Source of the DNA: Druceiella hillmani
Taxonomy: Eukaryota; Arthropoda; Insecta; Lepidoptera; Hepialidae
Assembly: GCA_039881145.1 (NCBI GenBank)
Contig: JAYKKI010000039.1
Coordinates: forward strand, 19,586,001-19,650,000
Direction: 5' to 3'
Length of the DNA: 64,000 nt
The notes under the pieces are model-generated. The model made no database searches. It had not been told where the DNA came from and saw only the letters and a list, made by a program, of their open reading frames with translations. Positions 12,178 through 22,618 of the stretch are shown here, piece by piece. The first letter of the stretch is position 1. Each line of letters starts with the position of its first letter. Both the position numbers and the translations under genes were made by a program.

Positions 12178-13036
12178 GTTAGTTAAATGTATTAACAGAA
12201 TAACTCACTTTTTTATAAGCAATCAATGAAATAATTTAAGCTTACATCTTGTTAGTTAAATGTATTAACAGAATAACTTACTTTTTTATAAGCAATCAAT
12301 GAAATAATTTAAGCTTACATCGTATTAGTTAAATGTTTTAACATAATAATTTACTTTTTTATGAGCAATCAATGAAATAATTTAAGCTTATATATTGTTA
12401 GTTAAATGTATTAACAGAATAACTCACTTTTTTTTAAACAATCAATGAATTAATTTAAGCTTACATCTTGTTAGTTAAATGTATTAACAGAATAACTCAC
12501 TTTTTATAAGCAATCAATGAAATAATTTAAGCTTACATCTGGTTAGTTAAATGTATTAACAGAATAACTCACTTTTTTATAAGCAATCAATGAAATAATT
12601 TAAGCTTACATCTTGTTAGTTAAATGTATTAACAGAATAACTCACTTTTTTTATAAGCAAGCAATGAAATAATTTAAGCTTACATCTTGTTAGTTAAATG
12701 TATTAACAGAATAACTCACTTTTTTATAAGCAATCAATGAAATAATTTAAGCTTACATCTTGTTAGTTAAATGTATTAACAGAATAACTCACTTCTTTAT
12801 AAACAATCAATGAAATAATTTAAGCTTACATCGTATTAATTAAATGTTTTAACATAATAATTTACTTTTTTATGAGCAATCAATGAAATAATTTAAGCTT
12901 ACATCGTATTAATTAAATGTTTTAACATAATAATTTACTTTTTTATGAGCAATCAATGAAATAATTTAAGCTTACATCGTATTAATTAAATGTTTTAACA
13001 TAATAATTTACTTTTTTATGAGCAATCAATGAAATA
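12178..13036. repeat. 73-bp tandem array, about 12 copies, two subfamilies
   Basis: Units of 73 bp share CAATCAATGAAATAATTTAA and GCTTACATC. Most units read GTTAGTTAAATGTATTAACA followed by GAATAACTCAC. The third unit and the last three or four read ATTAATTAAATGTTTTAACA followed by TAATAATTTAC. The array ends about 400 bp upstream of the first exon of the zinc-finger gene. Confidence 0.95.
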
Positions 13037-13433
13037 ATGAAACTGAATATAAGAAAGATTTGGTGTAGGCAACGACTTAATCAAAGTGATACTAAACAGA
13101 AGACAATTTAACTTTCAATGATGAAAAATGTAATTTCCTTTTGAATTATATTATTACCTCTGGCAACAATAGCGAGTAGTTTTGTCTCTGTTCTGTGCAA
13201 GTAATATAGATTATATATTAAAAGCGATATTGTCTAGTTGCGGTGGTTCTAGTTTGTTCTATTGACAAGAAAAATAACGTTTAAAGTTTTTAATAAATTA
13301 TATATTTCAGTTGTATCGTGTCGAATTAATATTAAATACAGAATAACTAGCGTTAAAGTTGGTTAATACCTCTTTAAAGTTGATTGTAAATAAACTGTGG
13401 ACAACAATTTTTAAAGGCGATTACCACTGAATC

Positions 13434-13505
13434 ATGGATTCGATCGATGATCTAACCAGCAAATTGGGTAGAGTATCTATAGAGAAAAAGAGCAAGAATC
13501 AGAAA
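13434..13505 (+). CDS. 3CxxC zinc-finger protein (ZAR1-like), exon 1
   Basis: This is the first coding exon of a 114-residue protein. It encodes residues 1-24, beginning MDSIDDLTSKLGRVSIEKK, and ends at a good donor (GAAA/gtgagt, 13506) in phase 0. The start is the only ATG in frame here and is followed directly by a basic linker like that of insect 3CxxC proteins. The assembled protein has Cys pairs at 44/47, 64/67 and 95/98 plus Cys38 and Cys105. These are the ligands of a zf-3CxxC fold, found in ZAR1, a maternal RNA-binding protein of vertebrates, and in many small uncharacterised insect proteins. RNA binding is inferred from the family, not seen here. A 5' UTR and promoter were not identified; the 73-bp array ends about 400 bp upstream. 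Confidence 0.85.
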
Positions 13506-13557
13506 GTGAGTAAAATTTAATTATTGTTATTATTGTTTGTATAAAAATATATACATC

Positions 13558-13823
13558 TTGAATATATTTGGTGTTAATTTTGTAGAAATTCCTTATTCAC
13601 AATTAAATGAAACCCCGTGATGTAGTGTTATTTCTACTTTCTTTAATTTCTTTACCACGACCTAGGTTTCGTTGTATTACAACATCTTCAGGTGGGATAT
13701 TAGCGAAGATCTTTGCTAGTAGCCCATCTGAAGATGTTGTAATACAATGAAGCCTAGGTCGTGGTAAAGAACTTAAAAAAAGTAGAAATAATACTACATC
13801 ACGTAGTTTCATTTAATTTGAAT
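13558..13823. mobile_element. palindromic element copy 2, in intron 1
   Basis: Palindrome at 13595-13823, preceded by the family extension (13558-13594) that follows copies 1 and 4 in inverted orientation. The left arm keeps the best hammerhead-like motif of the window on the minus strand. The right-arm motif (13724-13764, plus) has GAAG in place of GAAA and a weakened stem I. It sits only 52 bp downstream of exon 1. Confidence 0.8.
13655..13695 (-). ncRNA. hammerhead-ribozyme-like motif (copy 2, left arm)
   Basis: Read on the minus strand: CCAC (stem I), CTGAAGA (matches core CUGANGA), one extra U, GTTGT-AAT-ACAAC (5-bp stem II), GAAA, CC-TA-GG (minimal stem III), TC (cleavage after GUC), GTGG (stem I partner). 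All conserved core nucleotides fit a type I hammerhead except for the extra base between the core and stem II. The two-base-pair stem III is typical of motifs that work as dimers. Activity is untested. Confidence 0.6.
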
Positions 13824-14434
13824 ATATACATAATTTTTATTTAATTTTATGAAGTGAACATTTCATGAAAAAATATCTTGTTGTGAATTGCGTTTTGTCT
13901 AAGAGATAATCTTCTGGTTTTCGATTACATCATTATCAGATATTTTGGCTAGCAAATCGTAATACCTACATCTAGATTGACAAAGAAAGTCTTTATGCTT
14001 CACATTATACCTAATTTCAACTTATGTATAGAGCAAGAAGTTATAATTAAATCCTTACACATTTATTCTTAAATAGCCGTCAATATTTTTTGATTTCATT
14101 ACAGCATTAAACTTTTCAAAATTTTACCATATTTAAAAGACTTTGACTGCTTTCTACGGTTTGCAAAAACTTCATGTATTTATATTTTAATAAATGTAAA
14201 TTTGTGCTTTCTGTCACACACGCTGGCTACACAGACAGCAAAAATTTAGCCTGTTATCTATCGCTAATCGTTCTCAAGACGATATGCTTCAATATAAGTT
14301 GTTTTCTGGCGAGATTTTCCAATAAATTTATATCCAACTCAATATTTTCGTGTATAGGCAGATTTATATACAATAGATTTTTGTTTTTAAATGGTTTCAG
14401 ATCGGTATATTCAATTAATTTTCCACTAGCATAT
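13824..14434. other. intronic, nothing recognised
   Basis: AT-rich intron sequence. The open frame at 14174-14647 runs into the tandem array beyond and shows no known domain. Confidence 0.4.
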
Positions 14435-14905
14435 CTACTCGTATTTTCCTGGACCAATCCAATATACGGTGTCATAGTGAAGTCACAATTGTTCAATATT
14501 TTTATAGAACGTATTTATGTTTTAGAAAGATATAGGAATATTTCTGTTTTATCTTACCTACTCGTATTTTCCCGGACCAATCCATTATACGATGTCATAG
14601 TGACATGGCAAATATTCAATATTTCTATTGAACATATTTCGGTTTAAGAAAGATACAGGAATATTTCTGTTTTTCCTACCTACTAGTATTTTCCCGGACC
14701 AATCCATTATACGGTGTCATAGTGACGTCACAAATATTCAGTATTTCTATAGAATCTATTTGTTTTAGAAAGATATAGGAATATTTCTGTTTTTTCTCTC
14801 TACTAGTATTTTCCCGGACCAATCCATTATGCGATGTCATTATGACGTCACAAATGTTCAGTATTTCTATAGAATCTATATCTGTTTTAGAAAGATATAG
14901 GAATG
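14435..14905. repeat. about 122-bp tandem array, 4 copies
   Basis: Units start near 14435, 14558, 14680 and 14800. Each contains GTATTTTCC(C/T)GGACCAATCC, a TATACGGTGTCAT-like word, and a tail TTAGAAAGATATAGGAATAT. Copies 3 and 4 contain the CRE palindrome TGACGTCA; copies 1 and 2 have degenerate versions. Divergence between copies indicates an old array. Confidence 0.9.
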
Positions 14906-15093
14906 TGAGGAATATATTTTACCACATTAAAGAAACGAACTTTGTGATGATAAAAGGAATGTTTTATATTATAATTATCAATTTGCTTTTTTTATGCGTT
15001 AAATATTTAATGGTTTAACAAAGCGAATTAAGTCAATTTTTTTATAAAATAAACCATGAGTGTCCTTTCTTCCTAAATTTCCAAAATAAAGTT

Positions 15094-15096
<3 letters not shown>

Positions 15097-15141
<45 letters not shown>
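15097..15141. repeat. (TA)n microsatellite
   Basis: Uninterrupted TA dinucleotides followed by a T-rich tract. Overlapping minus-strand open frames are artefacts of this low-complexity stretch. Confidence 0.95.
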
Positions 15142-15143
<2 letters not shown>

Positions 15144-15360
15144 CTTTTTTTTTTTTCTTTTTTTTCTTTCTTAAAATTAAACAATTGAAAAAAATCACTT
15201 TTTGGGAAATGAATTTGTTCCAAAAAGAAAGTAAATACAATATACAAATTGTGTTACTGTTATTTAAAGTATTAGTGTAGTTACTTAAAAAGCGTAATGT
15301 AATTTTTCTGTTTATCACTAATATAATCAATTTTAATTAAGACATCGTCATTTTTTCTGT

Positions 15361-15561
15361 AATTTTTAAATGTTTGTTGTTGTCGTGTCCACATGTGATG
15401 AAGAATATCTCATATGAAAAATGGTCGCCAGAGCCTCGAAATGTTGGACTTCTACCAGTCCCGCTTCGATGAGCGGCCGGGAATCGAACCCGGGTCCTCG
15501 CGGTGCGCGGTCATGCGCTCAACACACTACGGTGACGACTTTTGACTTTGAATTTTTAAAT
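15361..15561 (-). mobile_element. tRNA-derived SINE with 11-bp target duplication
   Basis: Minus-strand unit whose 5' part has a pol III B box (GGTTCGATTCC, 15480-15490) and an A-box-like TAGTGTGTTGAG (15518-15529) at tRNA-like spacing. The T-arm is perfect (CCGGGTTCGATTCCCGG). It lacks an acceptor stem matching its 5' GTCGTCA, so it is not a working tRNA. A tRNA-unrelated body runs to an ACAACAACAAA tail near 15372. The element is flanked by an identical direct repeat AATTTTTAAAT (15361-15371 and 15551-15561). Confidence 0.8.
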
Positions 15562-17085
15562 TATTATTGAAAAAAAACGACCAAATGCAAGTCAAGCACT
15601 TGCGCAATAGCTGCTGTTTTTTTTTTTAAAAATCTGAGGAAAGGTACACCTCATCATTTTTATTCTAAACACTTCATCCCTAATGATGGTGAATTTATTT
15701 AGGTCGTGTGCTAGGGTAGAATACAGTGACTTAGTGTTTTTTTTGGTAATTTTTCGGACCTTTCGGAAGTTAGAGAAAAATTTGAACTTTTGCTTTAACA
15801 AGTTTTCATAAGGTATACCACGCGATGGCCTTTAAAAAAACTAATTGTTAACATACCATTTGATATACATGTATAAAATTAAAGTTTTAAGCACGCAAGA
15901 AAGTAACAAAGATCACAAAGTATTTAAAGTCCCATACAAATAGCTTTGATAGTTGTTAATATCTTCTAAAATGGCAAATTTCTATTTTACACGTGGTATA
16001 AATGTAACTAATAACTGGTGATCTTTATTTTACTGCACATCTGCAAAATTTCCACCATTATTCTCAAACAAATGCATTTTATTTCACTGGTAATTGAAAT
16101 CACGTTACTAGCGGTGTATATTTGAAAAAAGTACTTATTATAAATATACAATATTAGTAAATTTCAGTCACTGCTACTTTTCGTTAATAGATAATAATAC
16201 TTGTGTTTTAACATCGCGATAATGTGTCATCCTTTTAAAAACGATATATAGGTAAGCACATCACCGTGCGTCATTCTGTAGATTTGCCACGCACGTATAT
16301 TGAGTGCATACGTGATAAACAATTCCGACAAGCTGGCTTATTGTATTACAAGGATTATTGTTTTTTACTTAACACATTGAATTATAGAAAGTTTTTTTAT
16401 ATGCCACAACTTACTTATTTACGAGTAATATGTTTTGGTATAGGTACATTACGATAAATTTCAAGATTATGACAACGATGTAAATGTGTGAAATGGGACA
16501 AGTTCTATTAGAAAAAAAGAGTTGAAAATGAAGTAACCCCCAAGTTCCATGTAGTTTATAACTCAGTTAATAATTTCAAAAAATATACATAAACATTTTT
16601 AAGTACTCATTCGTCAAAGCAAGACAAAGCTAATGTCCGCCTGATTTTGCCCATTTTTCGTAAAGTTCACGATTACAACGATCAGCAGAAAGTTATGATC
16701 TCTTTGCCGAATGAAATTTTTTCCTACATAAACACATACAAATAGAATTGCAAACTTTCGAACAACACATTTTTCGATGGAGATATAGTAATATTTTCGA
16801 AAGTTTCCGACGACAGACAGTCCTCAATAAAGTTATCTTCCTAAAGGAAATTCGTTAAAAATATCCACTATAACCCTTATCACTCGAAATGTTAACTGTG
16901 TGGCGATTCGTTTACGAATAAGCTACAATTGCATACACATTAGCTATTTATAGCTTATGTCCGGTAGAATATTGTTACCATAGATTTATTTATACCATTA
17001 GACGGACAAAGGTAAGAGAGACCAATGATGCGTCATGAAGATATTATATATTAGAAAAGGTAACACAATGAAAACCATTGGAGAC
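15562..17085. other. intronic, nothing recognised
   Basis: AT-rich intron sequence. The short open frames at 15592-15801 and 16266-16457 have no recognisable product. Confidence 0.4.
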
Positions 17086-17089
17086 ATGA

Positions 17090-18800
17090 GACGGGTACCC
17101 GATTTGGATCCGATATCCGGCGAATCCGGCATTTTGATAGAATCCGGCCGGATGGATGATAATTAATAGTGATTGAAGAAAACATTTATTAAAACTAAAT
17201 GACATAAAGCACTTAATAGATACATGATGGCGGTTCCATCCATTTCATGGTATATTACTATTCAAATATATATGTGTCTATTTAATTTACAAATTGTGAT
17301 GTAAATACATTTCTGCACAGTTGGCATCAAGTTGGTTTCTTTTTTCTCAAACACTAAACCTGCTCCTGAAAAAAGACGGTCCCTGTAAATGGAGCTTGCA
17401 AACGTTGATAAGTAGTTAGCCGCAACTCTTTATATCGGATAATATCATTTTTAGATGAATAGAGATTTTCCCCTCTTTTAATTGTTGACATACATAAATA
17501 ATGATCCAACTCCGTTGCTGCGCTATTCTTGGACCATCACTCGATGGACCGCTAGGTAACCCGTAATTAACAGCCTCTTCGAAGTATGTCCGAAATAAAT
17601 CATGAGCTTCAGCAGAAATAGTGTGATCTCCGTCTCGCAATATTTTTACTGCGGGCTCTGCTTTATTGCCAATTTCATCATCGTCCATAGAATCTTAACA
17701 TCCAAACATATTTTAGGGCTTCTTTTAGTACAGCCATACGAGCTTGCTCGATTTGAAACGCATTGTGAAAGATCGCGTGCGGGAATCTAAAAAGGTCGAA
17801 AGAAAATAAACTCGGTTTTCATATAAATTCTCAAGATTGAAACGCGTGAGCACGTTCATATTATCTTTTAGGGCGCTTCTAAAATCATGAAATTTAGGAG
17901 TTTTCTCTAACAGTTCTTTCTTTTATAAGTATTTCATCAAGGTGGAAGCGTGTGGAATAACATCTAATAAGGGAGAATATGTTCAACTAGTTAATTTTGT
18001 TACCTCTTTAAAAGACTTCAGTAAAGTAATTAACTGCTGTACTATTTGCCATTGACTGCTTGATAAGTTTTTAAAATTAAAATCTCACGATTCCGAGAAG
18101 TAGACAAGTGACTCGTTTCTGTTCATGGATACGTTCTAGTACCTAAATAATACGTTGAGTTCTACCTGGTAGGAACATCTTGATGCAGTTTGTTTTTTGG
18201 TAGGTTAAGCTCTCCTTAGATTTCATGAAGTTGATTTAAATGAGTCATGGCTCATCGAGCTGCAGAAATGATCTCTTTAGATGAAAGATTAGCGTCAATT
18301 GCGTTGGTTGTGGCTAATTGCACACTGAATAGAACAACGAATCGAAAGAAATTCAGCGTGTCTCACACCTTTTGATATATTCGTAGTACTGTCATGTATA
18401 ACAGCACGGCCTTTCTATGCTGGTATGTTATAATCAAAGATACAATCGAGTAAACTTTTCTATATGTTTTCTGCCATGTGAGATTCTGGAACTAATTTTA
18501 TATTAAGCACTACCTGATTAAGTGTGCAGTCTTCCAGTAAACGATGTGCAGCGCAGCTGAGGAAACATGTTTTGTTATCTTGACATGACCACAAATCTGT
18601 AATAAATGAAATGTGATCAGCCGGTGCTCAGTTGTGTTCGTGTATTCAGTCGGTGTTCAATGTGACATTATCTCATCTACAACTTTTTCTTAAATGTCTA
18701 GAAAATATTTTTGCTAAAACAGCTTTTGTTTGGTATCTCGTATAGCGGAAAAATAATATTCATCAGTCGACGAAATCTCACAAGATTATATGTAATCTGA
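17090..18800 (-). pseudogene. hAT transposase relic (zf-BED type)
   Basis: Reading leftwards from about 18800, scattered pieces align in order with a hAT transposase. There is a DLWS...TCFLSCAAHRLL stretch (about 18600-18540) and an ECSYQVELNVLFRY...MNRNESLVYF piece with a QLITLLKSFKEVTKLTS segment (about 18180-17990). A FLSTFLDSRTR-type piece follows (about 17810-17760). The C-terminal dimerisation region has RDRLFS-GAGLVFEKK (about 17390-17330). Stops and frameshifts are frequent. One longer open piece (17688-17416) covers the linker before the dimerisation region. GC-rich CCGG words at 17100-17150 may be the subterminal end. Clearly dead. Confidence 0.65.
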
Positions 18801-19076
18801 GTCACAAGCTAGGCGCCGAACTCGAGGCGTGTGATTTTTCAACAACCAATCACAGCCCAGCAAGCGAGGGTTTGAGCCACTGCCGGCAGACGCCGATAAA
18901 CTTTATCTCGAGAGAGCCTGGTTGTACTTTAAAATCGTGCAAGTAGTCTGATATTTTTCTTTCCGAATTCTCTAAATGCCAAAATAAAAATTTTAAGTAA
19001 TTCCAAGGTGCTTAAAGGATATTTTTTGGGATTAAGATTTTGCAACTATCATATGCTGCGCAGTAGCGAAAGGCCT

Positions 19077-19412
19077 TTCCAGATTCTTGATTCCACATTC
19101 ACTATTACTGATATCGCTTTCCAGATTCTTGATTCCACATTCACTATTACTGATATCGCTTTCCAGATTCTTGATTCCACATTCACTATTACTGATATCG
19201 CTTTCCAGATTCTTGATTCCACATTCACTATTACTGATATCGCTTTCCAGATTCTTGATTCCACATTCACTATTACTGATATCGCTTTCCAGATTCTTGA
19301 TTCCACATTCACTATTACTGATATCGCTTTCCAGATTCTTGATTCCACATTCACTATTACTGATATCGCTTTCCAGATTCTTGATTCCACATTCGCTATT
19401 ACTGATATTGCC
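19077..19412. repeat. 42-bp minisatellite, 8 copies
   Basis: Eight nearly identical copies of a 42-bp unit (TTCCAGATTCTTGATTCCAC plus ATTCACTATTACTGATATCGCT). Because 42 is divisible by 3 and the unit lacks stops, several frames on both strands stay open (for example a 14-residue FQILDSTFTITDIA repeat). That is an arithmetic consequence, and no gene is called. Near-identity points to recent expansion. Confidence 0.97.
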
Positions 19413-19559
19413 TAAAATACCTTCCCCAAATTTGTCGCCGCTCTCGTTCGGCCTATTCGTACTGGTTATCTGGTTGACGAGTGCCCAGCAAATTCATTAT
19501 CCGTCCCATGTCTAGACAAAACCCTTTTTTCTCAACACAATCGATACTTATTGTAACGG

Positions 19560-20060
19560 AGTGAAATGCGGTCACTTTTCTTTGGTGATTTTAAATTTTT
19601 ACCCACGACTGAAAGGAGGAGGTATATGCATTTAGGATGAGAGGTTGTTTGTGTGTGCAAGCGAATGTTCCCACTTATCTCCAAAACGGTTTGAACGATT
19701 TAGATACGGTTTTCTGTAAAATATTTGCGATTCATTGGCGATGATCCATTACGGTAATTACTTACCAGGGTGCGCCGCAGTAAACATTTTGTCGCAAACG
19801 AATGTTCCTATTTATTTTCAAAATGGTTTGACCGACTTAGACATGATTTTATGCAAAATAAGGATTAATCGTGGATGGTTCACAGATAGATATTATGGTA
19901 TTAGCTTGCCAGGGGGTGCTCCCTTTTTCTCCAAAACCATTTGACTGATTTAGATACGGTTTTCAGTAAAATGTTTATAGTTTAACGGAAAAAGCCATTA
20001 ATCAAGTGTTATGTTGTTAACTTGTCAGGGGGCGCTACAATCAAAATTTTTTGGTTTATC
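19560..20060. repeat. degenerate tandem repeat, about 130-140 bp, 3 copies
   Basis: Three diverged units share (T/C)TCCAAAACGGTTTGA-like and GATTTAGATACGGTTTT words (near 19680, 19815 and 19930) and a CAGGG(G)GCGC word (near 19766, 19910 and 20027). Probably an old element internal repeat; family not recognised. Confidence 0.65.
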
Positions 20061-20361
20061 TAGATTAACTGCTTTGTGGCCTTTCTTCGGCTTCGTCGAT
20101 GTGTGATCCACATGCCATGTTTCTCAAGCACTCTAATTATTCCTATGCTATGCTATTGTCTGGATTGTTGAAGAGTTTTCTTTGATTTAGATTAGTTATT
20201 CCTACGCGGTCTAAAGATCATACTCAACTAAGAGCCAAATAAGCTTCCTCTTTGGCGAATGTTTTTAGAAGCTTAGTTATTAAGACTCAAAATTAAATTT
20301 TTGGTTATGCCCACTATAGATGTAAACGTTTTAATCGAAAAAATATATTATAAAAAGCAAA

Positions 20362-20806
20362 ATTAACAATTTTGAAAAAACCCACGACGGATGTAGTCGT
20401 TGTAATTAAAAAACGATTAACTAATTTTTTTGAAAATCCGCAACTAAGAGAAAGTAAGAACCTATTAATATAATTACAAACCCGAGAAACTCTGTTGGGC
20501 CTGCCATGTCCTGCCTATGTCTAAAATTTTGCGATTTTATCAGTTCGTGACTAACTGAAATTCTCTTTGGTGCGCAAATAGCTTTTTTATGCTGCTACAA
20601 TTTAATCGTTATTGGGAAAGGAAATGGTAATGGCAGCCCCGACAGATTTTCTTTGGTTTGTGTAAGAACCTGTTAATGTAAATAATATTAATAGGTTCTT
20701 ATTTCTTTTACTCGGGGGAGGGGGGTTCAAAAAAAAGATTTAACCGTTTCCCAATTACAACGACTACATCCGTCGTGGATTTTTTCAAAATTTTTAATTG
20801 TTTTTT
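20362..20806. mobile_element. short inverted-repeat element (MITE-like)
   Basis: Arms of about 115 bp. On the left, CCACGACGGATGTAGTCGTT near 20401 is followed by a GTAAGAACCTATTAAT word near 20455. On the right the same two words occur inverted (near 20697 and 20745-20785). A diverged extra copy of the first word lies at about 20309-20340. It has no coding capacity. Target duplication not determined. Confidence 0.65.
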
Positions 20807-22618
20807 ATTTCGTTGTTATTTCATTAAAGTAGTAAATATGTTTAGAACAATGGTTACTTGCTGCGTTTTTTATTGTGGTACTAAATATCGATATGATCCA
20901 GGCAAATACACATTCCATTGGTAAATTGTAAAGAATTGACACCGTATTTTTTATAGATATTTTTGCTAACCCCGCCGAAATTACCATTTTATATGTGACA
21001 ATTCATAGAATAATATTCCTAATGACACGGGTAGGTACCTACAGGGTGAAATAAAATTAATTGTCCCCACTTTTTGTGTTTTAATATTAATTTAATGTTT
21101 AGGCTAATGTTCATCATCTTCTCGATAATTTTGTCGACTAAAATTAATTAGGTTTAGTATTTTTTAAAGGAACTGGATATCGATAGAAATTTAGACATTT
21201 TTTTTAGAATATCATGGCAAATTAGGAACCTCATAATTTCATCATGTCTATCCTCTCTCGTCTGTATTCTGTACATATATCACAGCCCTGTAACTACGTC
21301 ATGTTTAAATATTTTATGAATAAATTTTGCAAGATAACTCGTTTAGTCAACGTACGGACAGGATGATTTTATGGTTCCCATGTATAGGAGGGTACCACCC
21401 CCCTCCTACACATGGGAACTTAAGACAGATTTTCTCACCTACCCCATTAAGTGGAGTATCAGAGAATAAGTCTTTCAAAATGCAATTTAAAAGAAATATC
21501 GTTAGTTAAATGCATTATTTTCGCACATTCTCGCCTCACTATTTTTTCAGTAGCGCGTTTTAAAAACCTGATTAATATCATAATAACATTTAAATTTTTC
21601 GCTTTAGTTATATTGACAAGTCTATAAGGTTAAAAATAGAATCTGTTAAAAATATACAACGGTTATCGACGTCCTTATCGATATTATTGGACACAACTAA
21701 ATTTATACTGTAATTATTTTAGCACGTACAAACAACATTTATTACCAAACTAAAAACCGAAGTCGTATAAACAATAAGTCTATGATATTATTTTTACTGC
21801 GTAACCTTTTTTCTGATTTTGCAATTCAGGATTCGAAAAGCGAGTAGAACTGTTGCCCATATTTTCTGAATATTTTCGAGTTAATTCTCTGAAATATTAA
21901 TATGTAAATATTGCAAGGGTTAAATTTTCAAAATATTATTTTAATTTCATGTGTCGTTGGAGATTTAGAGAAACTGAAGTTTACTATTTGCTACCGTTGG
22001 TTTACTTTGAGAGGAGGGGAAATCAATGGATGGCAGAAATATTAATCGTCTGTTTCGCTCTAGATTTTTCCTGTACTATTCGCTTTAATTGTTGTTGTAC
22101 ATGCCTGAAAGAGACTAAAATTTGCACACAGTGAAAGTCCAAATTATTTATACTTGAGATTAGTGCTAAATAATGGAAGTATTTTAATGTAATTTAGCTA
22201 CGATAATGCTGAGTAGTTTATTTAGATGACATAATATAATATTAATATAAATATTAATTTTTTGAGAATAATCTATTTATTACTTCGTGAAGTAGTTACA
22301 TATTAAGTTTGTATGACATATTCACATTATTATTGAATTATTGATTAAATGATTCCATTAAATTTAAAATGAAAATTAATTTTTCTCACATTAATCCCAC
22401 TTGGCCAATTTTCTTCTTACGCCCACTATTACACTTATAATTAAGCTTTTTAATTTTTTGTAAGCTTTTTATCATTATTTGAAAGTTTCGGGTGATATTA
22501 ACGTAAATTATGAGGTACATGATTCAGCTCATTGTACGTAGATACCTTTGAGATCAATGTCACTCGCTTCCAACGTTCTAGAATAATAATATGAAAATAT
22601 TTTAAAATTGGTATACTT
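20807..22618. other. intronic, one hairpin only
   Basis: AT-rich intron with no coding exon recognised. A 46-bp inverted repeat at 21374-21419 (arms GTTCCCATGTATAGGAGGG and its near complement) is the only structured feature. Open frames at 20805-20987, 21327-21509 and 21949-22134 resemble no family. Confidence 0.4.
21374..21419. repeat. inverted repeat / hairpin
   Basis: About 20-nt arms with one or two mismatches around a GTACCA centre (GTTCCCATGTATAGGAGGG against its complement). Confidence 0.85.

Noticed and set aside
13603..13812. 69-codon minus-strand gene
   Set aside because: It lies wholly inside palindromic element copy 2.
14174..14647. 157-codon gene
   Set aside because: Composed partly of the 122-bp tandem array and otherwise of AT-driven hydrophobic codons; no family features.
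14999..15330. Lys/Ile/Tyr-rich minus-strand proteins
   Set aside because: They read through a TA microsatellite and a T/C-rich tract.
15475..15540. A genuine tRNA gene on the minus strand
   Set aside because: The B box and T-arm are perfect but the acceptor ends do not pair, and the unit continues into a body with a tail and target duplications, so it is a SINE.
19008..19515. Coding genes of 113-142 codons
   Set aside because: Open frames on both strands over a stop-free 42-bp repeat with no flanking coding signal.
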